Of a stretch of 64,000 bases of DNA, positions 50,394-59,649 are shown one piece after another. The stretch is from Streptomyces chromofuscus. Its GTDB lineage: Bacteria > Actinomycetota > Actinomycetes > Streptomycetales > Streptomycetaceae. The notes under the pieces were generated by a model. It was not told the DNA's origin and searched no databases. It worked only from the letters and a program-made list of their open reading frames with translations. The stretch covers positions 5,645,501 through 5,709,500 of the forward strand of contig NZ_CP063374.1 in NCBI RefSeq assembly GCF_015160875.1. The letters are read 5' to 3'. How positions within the stretch are numbered: the stretch's first letter is position 1; each line of letters begins with the position of its first letter. A program made the position numbers and the translations under genes.

Positions 50394-53012
50394 GTGAAGG
50401 CGATCCGTCGATTCACCGTCCGACCCGTTCTCCCCGAACCCCTTCGGCCGCTGAGTGACCTGGCGCGGAATCTGCGCTGGTCCTGGCACACGGAGACGCG
50501 CGAGCTGTTCCAGTCCGTCGATCCGGAGCGGTGGGCCGCGTCGGGCGGCGACCCGGTGCGGCTGCTGGGCAGCGTCCCTCCCGCGCGGCTCGCCGAGCTG
50601 ACCGAGGACCGCCGCTTCCTGCGCCGGCTGACCACCGTCGCCGACGACCTGGCCGACTACGTCACCGGGGAGCGCTGGTACCAGGCGCAGTCCGGTGACC
50701 TGCCCACCGCCGTCGCCTACTTCTCGCCGGAGTTCGGCATCACGGCGGCCCTGCCGCAGTACTCCGGCGGCCTCGGCATCCTCGCCGGGGACCATCTCAA
50801 GGCGGCCAGCGACCTCGGCGTACCGCTGATCGGGGTGGGGCTGCTCTACCGGCACGGATACTTCCGACAGACCCTCTCCCGGGACGGCTGGCAGCAGGAG
50901 CACTACCCCGTCCTCGACCCCAACGAGCTGCCCGTCGTGCTGCTCAAGGAGGAGGACGACACACCCGCCCAGGTGAACCTCGCCCTGCCCGGCGGCCGGC
51001 ACCTGCGCGCCCGGATCTGGCTGGCCCAGGTCGGCCGGGTGCCGCTGCTGATGCTCGACTCGGACGTCGAGGAGAACGACCTCGGCGAGCGGGGCGTCAC
51101 CGACCGGCTGTACGGCGGCGGCAGCGAGCACCGGCTGTTGCAGGAGATGCTGCTCGGAATAGGAGGTGTGCGGGCCGTGCGGACGTACTGCCGGCTCACC
51201 GGGCATCCCGAGCCGGAGGTCTTCCACACCAACGAGGGACACGCCGGGTTCCTGGGGCTCGAACGCATCGCCGAACTGTGCGACGCCGGGCTCGACTTCG
51301 ACGCCGGGCTGGAAGCCGTCCGCGCCGGTACCGTCTTCACCACCCACACGCCCGTCCCGGCCGGCATCGACCGGTTCGACCGGGAACTGGTCGCCCGGCA
51401 CTTCGGACCGGACGCGGAACTCCCGCGCATCGACGTCGAGCGCATCCTCCGGCTCGGCATGGAGACGTACCCGGGCGGCGAGCCCAACCTGTTCAACATG
51501 GCCGTGATGGGGCTGCGCCTGGCCCAGCGCGCCAACGGCGTCTCGCTGCTGCACGGCAACGTCAGCCGCGAGATGTTCTCCGGGCTCTGGCCGGGATTCG
51601 ACGCCGACGAGGTGCCGATCACCTCCGTCACCAACGGTGTGCACGCCCCGACCTGGATCGCGCCCGAGGTGTTCCGGCTCGGCGCCCGGCAGGTCGGCGC
51701 CCAGCGCGCGGAGGACGCCTTCACCGGCGCCGGCGAGGACCGCTGGGACGCCGTCGCCGACATCCCCGACCAGGACATCTGGGAGCTGCGCCGCGACCTG
51801 CGCGAGCAGTTGGTGACCGAGGTGCGCCAACGGCTGCGGGCCTCCTGGCGGCAGCGCGGGGCCGGGACGGCCGAGCTGGGCTGGATCGACGGCGTGCTCG
51901 ACCCGGACGTCCTCACCATCGGGTTCGCGCGGCGCGTCCCGTCGTACAAGCGGCTGACGCTGATGCTGCGCGACCGCGACCGGCTGATGGACCTGCTGCT
52001 GCACCCCGAGCGGCCGGTGCAGATCGTCGTCGCGGGCAAGGCGCACCCGGCGGACGACGGCGGCAAGCGGCTCATCCAGGAACTGGTGCGGTTCGCCGAC
52101 GATCCGCGGGTGCGGCACCGGATCGTGTTCCTGCCCGACTACGGCATGGCGATGGCGCAGAAGCTCTACCCCGGCTGCGACATCTGGCTGAACAACCCCC
52201 TGCGCCCCCTGGAGGCCTGCGGCACCAGCGGCATGAAGGCGGCGCTCAACGGCTGCCTCAACGTGTCCGTGCTGGACGGCTGGTGGGACGAGTGGTTCCA
52301 GCCCGACTTCGGCTGGGCGATCCCGACGGCGGACGGGGCGGGCACCGACGCCGACCGCCGCGACGACATCGAGGCGGCGGCACTGTACGACCTGCTCGAA
52401 CAGCGGATCACCCCCCGCTTCTACGAGCGCGGGCCGGGCGGCCTGCCCGACCGCTGGATCGAGATGGTCCGTCAGACGCTGACGCTGCTCGGGCCCAAGG
52501 TCCTGGCGGGCCGCATGGTCGGCGAGTACGTCGAACGGCTGTACGCTCCCGCCGCCCGCGCCCATCGCGCGATGGACCCGGACGCGGCGCGCGAACTGGC
52601 CGGGTGGAAGGCCCGGGTGCGCCGGTCGTGGCACGGCGTGCGGGTCGACCACGTGGAGACCTCGGCCACCAGGGCGACCGCCGAACTCGGCTCGACCCTC
52701 ACCCTCCGCGTCCGCGTCGCCCTCGGCGACCTCGCCCCGGACGACGTGGAGGTCCAGGCGGTCTCCGGCCGCGTCGACTCCGAGGACCGCATCGCCGACG
52801 CCACGACGGTCCCCCTGAAATCGGCGGGCGGACCGGACCTGGAGGGGCGGTGGGTGTACGAGGGCCCGCTGTCCCTGGACCGGACGGGACCCTACGGCTA
52901 CACGGTGCGCATCCTGCCCGCCCACCGGCTGCTGGCGACGAGCGCGGAGCTGGGGCTGGTGGCGGTGCCGACGGGAGATGTGGTGGAGGGGGCGGGGGTG
53001 CTGTTGCGCTAG
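50394..53012 (+). CDS. glgP: Glycogen/alpha-glucan phosphorylase (GT35)
   Basis: 872 residues from GTG at 50394 with gaggtgg before. It releases glucose 1-phosphate from alpha-1,4-glucan using pyridoxal phosphate. The N-terminal part, LRPLSDLARNLRWSWHTETR, is the DUF3417 domain of the short bacterial phosphorylases. The core has YFSPEFGITAALPQYSGGLG, VFHTNEGHAGFLGLERIAEL, TVFTTHTPVPAGIDRFDREL and the PLP-binding Lys in EACGTSGMKAALNG. The C-terminal ~130 residues form a beta-rich extension (LTLRVRVALGDLAPDDVEVQ). It stands alone, facing away from the S8 protease. Confidence 0.94.
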   Translation: MKAIRRFTVRPVLPEPLRPLSDLARNLRWSWHTETRELFQSVDPERWAASGGDPVRLLGSVPPARLAELTEDRRFLRRLTTVADDLADYVTGERWYQAQSGDLPTAVAYFSPEFGITAALPQYSGGLGILAGDHLKAASDLGVPLIGVGLLYRHGYFRQTLSRDGWQQEHYPVLDPNELPVVLLKEEDDTPAQVNLALPGGRHLRARIWLAQVGRVPLLMLDSDVEENDLGERGVTDRLYGGGSEHRLLQEMLLGIGGVRAVRTYCRLTGHPEPEVFHTNEGHAGFLGLERIAELCDAGLDFDAGLEAVRAGTVFTTHTPVPAGIDRFDRELVARHFGPDAELPRIDVERILRLGMETYPGGEPNLFNMAVMGLRLAQRANGVSLLHGNVSREMFSGLWPGFDADEVPITSVTNGVHAPTWIAPEVFRLGARQVGAQRAEDAFTGAGEDRWDAVADIPDQDIWELRRDLREQLVTEVRQRLRASWRQRGAGTAELGWIDGVLDPDVLTIGFARRVPSYKRLTLMLRDRDRLMDLLLHPERPVQIVVAGKAHPADDGGKRLIQELVRFADDPRVRHRIVFLPDYGMAMAQKLYPGCDIWLNNPLRPLEACGTSGMKAALNGCLNVSVLDGWWDEWFQPDFGWAIPTADGAGTDADRRDDIEAAALYDLLEQRITPRFYERGPGGLPDRWIEMVRQTLTLLGPKVLAGRMVGEYVERLYAPAARAHRAMDPDAARELAGWKARVRRSWHGVRVDHVETSATRATAELGSTLTLRVRVALGDLAPDDVEVQAVSGRVDSEDRIADATTVPLKSAGGPDLEGRWVYEGPLSLDRTGPYGYTVRILPAHRLLATSAELGLVAVPTGDVVEGAGVLLR

Positions 53013-53152
53013 GGTCCGGCCCCGGTCGGGGCGGGACGCAAGGCCCCGCTCCGGACCGGCTCTCGCCCTCGACTACGCCGAGCAGGTCCTCCTCCGGGAC
53101 GAGCCGCTCACTCTCCCGGAGTGACCCGCACGCGCGTACCGGTCCGCCGTGG

Positions 53153-53662
53153 TCACCACTCGGCGGCGTCCGCGCACAGTCGGCGCACGGCCGCCCCGCA
53201 CCTGCGCGCGAACGCCGCCTGCAAGCCCCGGTTGGCCGGTCCGCCCGCCCGGGCGTACCACTTGGCGGGCCGGCTGAACGCCGACACCGTCAGCCACACC
53301 GTGCCGTCGCCGGTGCGCTCCACCACGAAAGCCTCCTCGCCGCACTCGGGGTGGCCGGTCAGGGTGCCGTAGGCCCAGCCCGCGCGGCGGTACTCGGACA
53401 CCGTCCAGACGACCCGGCACGGCGCCTTGATCAGCCCGGCGAGGGTGACGGTGACGTCGACGCCGGGGGCGGCGCGGTCCGCGGTGGCCTCGACGCCCAT
53501 GCCCGTGGCGCGGTGCATCTCCCAGGTGCACACCGCCTCGGCGGCCCGGTGGAACACCCGCTCGCCCTCGCCGATGCGGGCCCGCACGTGCAGGGCGTGG
53601 AAGCCGGGCGGGCAGAAACCCGCCTCGCGGGTCCCGCCGACATCCTCGTACGTGAACGACAT
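53153..53662 (-). CDS. DUF1990 family protein
   Basis: 169 residues from ATG at 53662. Features are MSFTYEDVGGTREAGFCPPG, a FHRAAEAVCTWEMHRATGMG segment, RVVWTVSEYRRAGWAYGTLT, then GHPECGEEAFVVERTGDGTV and VSAFSRPAKWYARAGGPANR. This pattern, with W-E-M-H near the N-terminus and GHxECGEE later, is the DUF1990 family found in actinomycetes. Its fold is presumed lipid- or polyketide-binding but its role is unknown. It probably stands alone between glgP and the metalloprotease, with 80 bases before the latter. Confidence 0.87.
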   Translation of the reverse strand: MSFTYEDVGGTREAGFCPPGFHALHVRARIGEGERVFHRAAEAVCTWEMHRATGMGVEATADRAAPGVDVTVTLAGLIKAPCRVVWTVSEYRRAGWAYGTLTGHPECGEEAFVVERTGDGTVWLTVSAFSRPAKWYARAGGPANRGLQAAFARRCGAAVRRLCADAAEW

Positions 53663-53742
53663 GCGGCCAAGAGTAGGGCGGCACCCGGCGGGACCGTCCC
53701 GCCGGGTGCCGCCGTCGACGTGAGGCCGGCCGACGCCGCGGC

Positions 53743-55794
53743 TTACGGGAACGTCAGCTTCCAGCCGTTGATGTAGCCGGTGTCCTGTGCCGCCTGGTCC
53801 TGGACCCGCAGCCGCCAGGTGCCGTTGGCAAGTTCCGAGGAGGCGTTGACGGTGTAGGTGGTGTTGACGTTGTCCGCCGAGTCCGAGGAGCTGAAGTTCT
53901 TCAGGCGGTACGCCGTCCCGTCCGGGGCCAGCAGGTCGATCACCAGGTCACCGCGCCAGGTGTGCACGATGTCCACGCCCACCTGGAGGTTCGACGGGGC
54001 GTTGCCCGCCCGCCCGGACACGGTGATGGAGGAGGTCACGGCCGCCCCGTTGTCCGGGATCGACACGTCGGCGGTGTTCTCGAAGGACGTGCCGCCGCCC
54101 GGGCCGCCGGGGCGCGAACCGACCGCGACGCCCGCCCACGCGTCCTGCACCGCCTTGTACTCGGCGCTCGTCGTGCCGTACAGCTCGCCGGCGACCGCCA
54201 GCGTGCCGGTGCGGGCGCCCGCGTAGTTGGTGGTGGAGGTGAACTTCGTGGTGAGCGCCTTGAACCAGATCTGCTCCGCCTTCGCCCGGCCGATGCCGGT
54301 GACCGGCAGCCCGTCCGCGGTCGGCGAGTTGTAGCTGACGCCGTTGATCGTCTTGGCGCCGCTGCCCTCGCTCAGCAGGTAGAAGAAGTGGTTCGCGGGG
54401 CCGGAGGAGTAGTGCACGTCGATGGAGCCGATGCCCGAGTACCAGTTGTCCTTCGACGCGCCGTCCTTGCTCGGCTGGTCCATGTAGCGCAGCGGTGTGC
54501 CGTCGCCGTTGATGTCGATCTCCTCGCCGATGAGGTAGTCACCGACGTCGGAGGCGTTGTTCGCGTGGAACTCGACGGCCGCGCCGAGGATGTCGGAGGT
54601 CGCCTCGTTCAGGCCGCCGGACTCGCCGCTGTAGACGAGCTTCGCGGTCGCCGACGTCAGGCCGTGCGTCATCTCGTGTGCGGCCACATCGATCGAGACG
54701 AGCGGGTTGGCGTTGCCCGAGCCGTCGCCGTACGTCATGCAGAAGCAGCTGTCGGACCAGAACGCGTTGACGTAGTTGTTGCCGTAGTGCACCCGGGAGT
54801 AGGCGCCGACGCCGTCGCCGCGGATGCCGCTGCGGCCGTGCACGTTCTTGTAGTAGTCCCAGGTCAGCGCGGCCCCGTAGTGGGCGTCGGCGCCGGCCGA
54901 CTCCAGGTTGGACGGGCTGCCGTTGCCCCAGACGTCGTCCGGGCCGGAAAAGAGCGTGCCGGTGCCGGACGTGCCGCGGTTGAGGTTGTAGGTGCGGTGG
55001 TTGCCGCGTGCGCCGTCGGTGAGGTTGTACGTCGAGCCGGACTGCGTCGTGGTGAGCGGGACCGTGCCGCTGTACACCGTGTGCCCGGTGCCGTTCCTCA
55101 CCGCCTCCCACTCGAAGAGCTTCTCTCCGGTGGTGGCGTCGGTGACGACGTGCAGTTCCTGCGGGGTGCCGTCGTGCTGGAGGCCGCCGACGACCGTCTC
55201 GTAGGCGAGGACCGGCTCCCCGCCCGCGGCCCAGACGACCTTGCGGGGCTCGCGGCTGACGGCGGGGCTCTTGGCGTCCTCGGCGCGGGCGGCGCGCAGC
55301 GCCTGCCGCTCGGCGCTCTCCTCGGCGACCGCGGGTGTCAGCGAGGGCACCTCGACGGTGGCGCGGGTCGCCTTGGTGACGCTGCGGGTGGCGCCGGAGT
55401 TCGACGTCTCGACGACCAGGTCGCCGCCGAGGACCGGCAGGCCGGCGTACGTCCGCTCGTAGCGGGTGTGGACCGTGCCGTCGGCGTCCTTGACGACGTC
55501 CCGGACCAGGAGCTTCTCCCGGGCGCCCAGGCCCAGCTCCCGTGCGGTGTCCGCCTGTGCGGCGTCGGCCTCACGGATCAGCGCCGCGCGCTGGGCCGGG
55601 GTGAGCTTGACCGGCAGGGAGCCCGGGTCGGCCTGCGCCGATGCCGACGGGGCCTGCTCCGGGGTGGCCGCCGCGGCGCCGGACTGCACGGCGGCGGCGA
55701 GGAACGCGGCGACGCCTGCCAGGGCGACGGCCGCAACGCGGGGGGTGCGTCTGTGGGAGGAACCGTTGCTCGATGAGGAACTGCTTCTCAACAC
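53743..55794 (-). CDS. Secreted neutral metalloprotease (M4) with P domain
   Basis: 683 residues from GTG at 55794; AAGGAG lies 3 bases before the GTG and 6 before an adjacent TTG, so the exact start is uncertain. Signal peptide at residues 15-45 (RVAAVALAGVAAFLAAAVQS). FTP and PepSY propeptide regions run to about 210. The catalytic domain has the zinc motif VAAHEMTHGL and downstream Glu in SGGLNEATSD, and the catalytic His at DVHYSSGPANHFF. The C-terminal ~110 residues form a proprotein-convertase P domain (TVSGRAGNAPSNLQVGVDIV, LVIDLLAPDGTAYRLKN), ending NGTWRLRVQDQAAQDTGYIN. It is a thermolysin-like secreted protease. Confidence 0.94.
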   Translation of the reverse strand: MLRSSSSSSNGSSHRRTPRVAAVALAGVAAFLAAAVQSGAAAATPEQAPSASAQADPGSLPVKLTPAQRAALIREADAAQADTARELGLGAREKLLVRDVVKDADGTVHTRYERTYAGLPVLGGDLVVETSNSGATRSVTKATRATVEVPSLTPAVAEESAERQALRAARAEDAKSPAVSREPRKVVWAAGGEPVLAYETVVGGLQHDGTPQELHVVTDATTGEKLFEWEAVRNGTGHTVYSGTVPLTTTQSGSTYNLTDGARGNHRTYNLNRGTSGTGTLFSGPDDVWGNGSPSNLESAGADAHYGAALTWDYYKNVHGRSGIRGDGVGAYSRVHYGNNYVNAFWSDSCFCMTYGDGSGNANPLVSIDVAAHEMTHGLTSATAKLVYSGESGGLNEATSDILGAAVEFHANNASDVGDYLIGEEIDINGDGTPLRYMDQPSKDGASKDNWYSGIGSIDVHYSSGPANHFFYLLSEGSGAKTINGVSYNSPTADGLPVTGIGRAKAEQIWFKALTTKFTSTTNYAGARTGTLAVAGELYGTTSAEYKAVQDAWAGVAVGSRPGGPGGGTSFENTADVSIPDNGAAVTSSITVSGRAGNAPSNLQVGVDIVHTWRGDLVIDLLAPDGTAYRLKNFSSSDSADNVNTTYTVNASSELANGTWRLRVQDQAAQDTGYINGWKLTFP

Positions 55795-56094
55795 TGACTC
55801 CTTCTGCGTGGCCGCGCATCACGCGGCCAGGGGAGATCCGGTCGGCGAGAGGGCCGTCCGGGCAGAACGCGAAACCAGGTGCAGGCGGCCACGCGGTCAA
55901 CACAGCGACGCGGAGGTGGGGTTGCTGTGGAGTGGCCGTGAGAAGCGTGGCACCGCGCGCCCTGACTTGTCAGGGGCGCGTCAAAACTATGGCCGGAAAT
56001 CGTTCGTTGTCCGGGAGTTCGCGTTCGGTATACGAACGAGACGCTTCTGCCCGGCCGGCTCCCCGTGCCGCTGCCCGGCCGGATCTCCGTGCCG
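55795..56094. promoter_or_regulatory. Promoter region of the M4 protease and end of the ABC operon
   Basis: 300 bases without a convincing gene. A hairpin, gcgccctgac-ttgt-caggggcgcg at 55956-55980 with slight bulge, may end the ABC-exporter transcript. A perfect dyad cgttcg-gtata-cgaacg lies at 56022-56038 next to AT-richer DNA and is a candidate operator or promoter element for the protease. Nothing else was recognised. Confidence 0.4.
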
Positions 56095-57891
56095 CTACCC
56101 GGCCGGATCCCCGTGCCACGTCCGCCACAGCCGTGCGTAGGCACCGCCCGCCGCCACCAACTCCTCGTGCGTGCCCAGTTCGCTGATCCGCCCGGACTCC
56201 ATCACGGCCACCCGGTCCGCGTCGTGCGCGGTGTGCAGCCGGTGCGCGACGGCGATGACCGTACGGCCCGCGAGGACCGCGGCCAGGGCGTGCTCGGTGT
56301 GCCGGGCCGTCGCCGGGTCGAGCAGCGCGGTGGCCTCGTCGAGGATCAGGGTGTGCGGGTCGGCGAGGACCACGCGGGCGAGCGCCAGTTGCTGGGCCTG
56401 CGAGCCGTCGGTGCGGCAGGCCCCCGCTCCCAGTTCGGTGTCGAGGCCGGCGGGCAGTTCGCGCACCCAGGCGTCCGCGCCGACCGCGGCGAGCGCCGCA
56501 CACAACTGCTCGTCCGTCGCGGCCGGTTCGGCGATCAGCAGGTTGTCGCGGACCGTGCCCAGGAAGACGTGGTGCTCCTGCGTCACCAGCACGACCTGGC
56601 GGCGCAGCCGCTCCGGACCCAGACCGGCGACCGGCACCCCGCCCACCGTCACGCTGCCCGCGCTCGGCGCGTCGACTCCGGCCAGCAGCCTGCCCAGCGT
56701 GGACTTGCCCGCGCCGGACGGACCGACGACCGCCAGCCGCTCCCCGGGCCGGATCGTCAGGTCGACGCCCCGCAGGACCTCGCCGCCCCGGTCGTAGGCG
56801 TAGCGCACGCCGGTCACGTCGATGCGGTCGCCGTCCGGGTCGGGCGAGTCGCCCGCGGCCGTGCGGGGCGCCAGCGCCAGTCCCTCCACCCGGGCGAAGG
56901 AGGCGTTGCTCATCTGCAGCTGCTCGACCCGGATCAGGATCACGTCCAGCGGCTCGGTGACCTGCCGCAGATACAGCGCGGCGGCCACCACCGCTCCCAG
57001 GGTCAGCGCCCCCCGCTCGTGCAGGAAGCCCCCGACCAGCAGGACACCCACCACCGGCAAGGCGTAGGCGACGTCCGCGGCCGGGAAGAACACGCTGCGC
57101 AGCCGCAGGGTGTGCAGCCGGGTGCGCCGCGCCTCCTCCAGCGCGTCCCGGCTCGCGGCGATCCGGCGCTCGTGGAGCCCGAACGCCTCGATCGTGCGGG
57201 CGCCGGCCGCGGTCGCCGCGAGGACCTCCGCGACGTCCGAGGTGGCCGCGCCCTCGGCGAGGTAGGCGGAGCGCGCCCGGCGCAGGTACCAGCGCATCGG
57301 GAACCAGATGCCGAGCCAGCCGAGCAGCGCGCAGGCGCCCAGCAGGGGGTCCAGCGCGACGACCGCGCCGAACAGGAACAGCACCTGCAAGGTGGCGATG
57401 AGCAGCTCCGGACCGGCGTCCCGCAAGGTGGTCCCGACGGCGGTGACGTCGGCGGTGCCGCGGGCGGTCAGATCGCCCGTCCCGGCCCGCTCCACCACCG
57501 ACGCGGGCAGCGACAGCGCCCGGTCGACGAACCCCTCCCGGATCCGCGCCAGCGTCCGCTCCCCGAACCGGTGCCCGGCGTAGCGCGCCCACCGCGACAG
57601 CAGCAACTGCGCGAGCGCGCACCCGACGAGCGCGAGCGCCAGCCGGTCGACGACCTCGACGCCGCCGCCCGCACGGACCTCGTTGACGATCAGCCCCAGC
57701 AGCCACGGACCGGCCAGACCCACCGCGGCGGCCAGCGCGTTCAGCGCCAGTACGGCGGCGAAGGCCCGTCCGTCGGCCCGGATCAGCCCCGCCATGGCCC
57801 GCCGCACCTCGGCGGGCCCGGCGACGGGCAACCGGCCCGCGCGGTCCGGCGCAGCGGTCTCCGAGGCCGTAGTGGCGGTCCCCGACGTCAT
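56095..57891 (-). CDS. ABC exporter half-transporter with degenerate signature motif
   Basis: 598 residues from ATG at 57891, overlapping the upstream gene (ATGA). The N-terminal membrane domain covers about 30-320 and the ATPase domain 350-598. Walker A is intact (VVGPSGAGKSTLGRLLAGV), the Q-loop is present (LVTQEHHVFLGTV), Walker B is intact (TLILDEATALLDP) and the H-loop is AVAHRLHT. The ABC signature LSGGQ, however, is replaced by TDGSQ (in CRTDGSQAQQLALARV). The partner encoded upstream has the opposite defects, so together they make a single standard ATP site. The substrate is unknown. Last gene of a four-gene leftward unit. Confidence 0.92.
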   Translation of the reverse strand: MTSGTATTASETAAPDRAGRLPVAGPAEVRRAMAGLIRADGRAFAAVLALNALAAAVGLAGPWLLGLIVNEVRAGGGVEVVDRLALALVGCALAQLLLSRWARYAGHRFGERTLARIREGFVDRALSLPASVVERAGTGDLTARGTADVTAVGTTLRDAGPELLIATLQVLFLFGAVVALDPLLGACALLGWLGIWFPMRWYLRRARSAYLAEGAATSDVAEVLAATAAGARTIEAFGLHERRIAASRDALEEARRTRLHTLRLRSVFFPAADVAYALPVVGVLLVGGFLHERGALTLGAVVAAALYLRQVTEPLDVILIRVEQLQMSNASFARVEGLALAPRTAAGDSPDPDGDRIDVTGVRYAYDRGGEVLRGVDLTIRPGERLAVVGPSGAGKSTLGRLLAGVDAPSAGSVTVGGVPVAGLGPERLRRQVVLVTQEHHVFLGTVRDNLLIAEPAATDEQLCAALAAVGADAWVRELPAGLDTELGAGACRTDGSQAQQLALARVVLADPHTLILDEATALLDPATARHTEHALAAVLAGRTVIAVAHRLHTAHDADRVAVMESGRISELGTHEELVAAGGAYARLWRTWHGDPAG

Positions 57892-59630
57892 CGCACGGCC
57901 TCCTCGGCCTCTCCGGCGTCCGCGTCGGCCTCGTCGTCGGCGTCCCGCGCCACCAGCGCGCGGTACCCGGGCTCGTACGCCAGCAGCCCCTCGTGGGTCC
58001 CGCCGGCCGCGACCTTGCCGTCGACCAGGAAGTACACGGTGTCCGCCCGGTCCAGCACCAGCGGCGAGGTGGTGGTGACGACGGTCGTACGGCCCGCGCG
58101 CGCGTCCCGCAGCCGCCGCGCCACCGCCGCCTCGGTGTGCGCGTCGAGCGCGGACGTCGGCTCCACGGCGAGCAGCACCTCGGGGTCGGCCAGCAGCGCC
58201 CGCGCCAGCCGTACCCGCTGCTGCTGACCGCCCGACAGGTTCCGGCCCTGGGCGTCGATCCGCGAGTCGAGCCCGTCCGGCAGTCCCCGCACGACGTCGT
58301 CGGCCACGGCGGCACGCACGGCGCGCGCGACGGCCGTGTCGTCGGCGTCGGTCCGGCGCCCGAGCACCACCTCGCGCAGGGTGCCCGCGAACAGGTCGGC
58401 CTCGTGGTCCGCGACCAGGATCCGCTCCCGCACCCGGGCGAGCGCGATCTCGTCCAGCCGTACCCCGCCCCAGGTCGTGTCCGACGGCGTGTACCGGCCG
58501 AGCCGGTCGACGATCTCCGCCGCGTCGGCGGGCCGTTCGCAGGCGAGCGCGGTCAGCCGCCCCGGCGGCACCCGCACGCCCGACTCCGGGTCGTGCAGCA
58601 CGGACGGCTCGGCCGGGGCGTCGCACGCCCCGCCGCCGTCCAGCGGGCCCAGCCGCAGGAACCGCACGACCCGGCGCGCGGCCACCAGCCCCCGGCCGAC
58701 CTGCTGGCCGAACTCCAGGAAGTACGCCACCGGCACCACCAGCACCGCGACATAGCCGTACACGGACACCAACTCGCCGACGGTGATCTGCCCCTGGGCC
58801 ACCAGCCGGGCCGCGAGCCAGGTGACCACGGCCAGGAACACCGTCGGCAGACCGAGGCCCAGCGCCTGGATCCAGCTGGTCACCGCGCCGACCCGGTACC
58901 CCTCGGCGCGCAGTCGCCGCGAGTCGCGGCGGAACGCCTCGGCGACCAGTTCCTTGCCGCCGAGGCCGCCCAGCACCCGCAGCCCGCCGGCCAGGTCGCC
59001 GATGCGTGCGGTCAGCGCGCCCTGCCGTTCCCGGTACGCCGTCTCGGTGCTCTGCAGGCGGCCCATCAACGGCCCGGCCAGGACACCGATCACGGGCACA
59101 CCGATCAGCACCACGGCGGCCAGCAGCGGGGACACCGCGAGCAGCAGCGCGGCGACGACGGCGTACCCGACGACCGCGCCGACGCCCGGCCCGATCACGG
59201 TCAGGGCGGTGGCGACGGTCTGCACGTCGCCCACGCCGATCGTGACGACCTCGCCGGCCGCGACCTGCCGGCGCAGCGACGCGCCGAGCCGGACCGCCTG
59301 CCCCACCACCACCTTGACCGTGCGGAAGTTGGCGTCCATGCGCACCCGGGTCATCGTGCGGTGCCGGGCGATGTTCAGCCAGGCGTTGAGCCCCCCGGCC
59401 GCCAGCACGGCCGCCGACCAGCCGACCAGCGCGCCCCGGTCACCGGGTTCCAGGCCGTCGTCGACCGCGCGGGCCAGCAGGTACGGCACCACCGCGGGCA
59501 GCGCCAGCGACAGGATCCCGAGCAGCGCCGCCACGGCCGACCGGCCCGGCTGGCTGCGCACCAGCCACCACAGATACCGGGCGGGACCGCGGCTGTCGGG
59601 CGTGCCGGGGTCCTCGTACGCGTCGATCAC
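57888..59630 (-). CDS. ABC exporter half-transporter with degenerate nucleotide-binding site
   Basis: 580 residues from GTG at 59630, 19 bases after the preceding gene. The membrane domain has six helices over about 30-310. In its ATPase domain the signature LSGGQQQR (465-472) is intact. Walker A is lost (residues 357-372 read GRLTALACERPADAAE, no GxxGxGK). Walker B is LLAVEPTSALD (486-496), where Val replaces the Mg-binding Asp. The Q-loop region is VADHEADLFAGT and the H-loop His is absent (VVTTTSPL). It cannot hydrolyse ATP alone and must act with the half encoded after it (overlap ATGA). Confidence 0.92.
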   Translation of the reverse strand: MIDAYEDPGTPDSRGPARYLWWLVRSQPGRSAVAALLGILSLALPAVVPYLLARAVDDGLEPGDRGALVGWSAAVLAAGGLNAWLNIARHRTMTRVRMDANFRTVKVVVGQAVRLGASLRRQVAAGEVVTIGVGDVQTVATALTVIGPGVGAVVGYAVVAALLLAVSPLLAAVVLIGVPVIGVLAGPLMGRLQSTETAYRERQGALTARIGDLAGGLRVLGGLGGKELVAEAFRRDSRRLRAEGYRVGAVTSWIQALGLGLPTVFLAVVTWLAARLVAQGQITVGELVSVYGYVAVLVVPVAYFLEFGQQVGRGLVAARRVVRFLRLGPLDGGGACDAPAEPSVLHDPESGVRVPPGRLTALACERPADAAEIVDRLGRYTPSDTTWGGVRLDEIALARVRERILVADHEADLFAGTLREVVLGRRTDADDTAVARAVRAAVADDVVRGLPDGLDSRIDAQGRNLSGGQQQRVRLARALLADPEVLLAVEPTSALDAHTEAAVARRLRDARAGRTTVVTTTSPLVLDRADTVYFLVDGKVAAGGTHEGLLAYEPGYRALVARDADDEADADAGEAEEAVR

Positions 59631-59649
59631 CGCCCCCCGCTCCTCGTGC

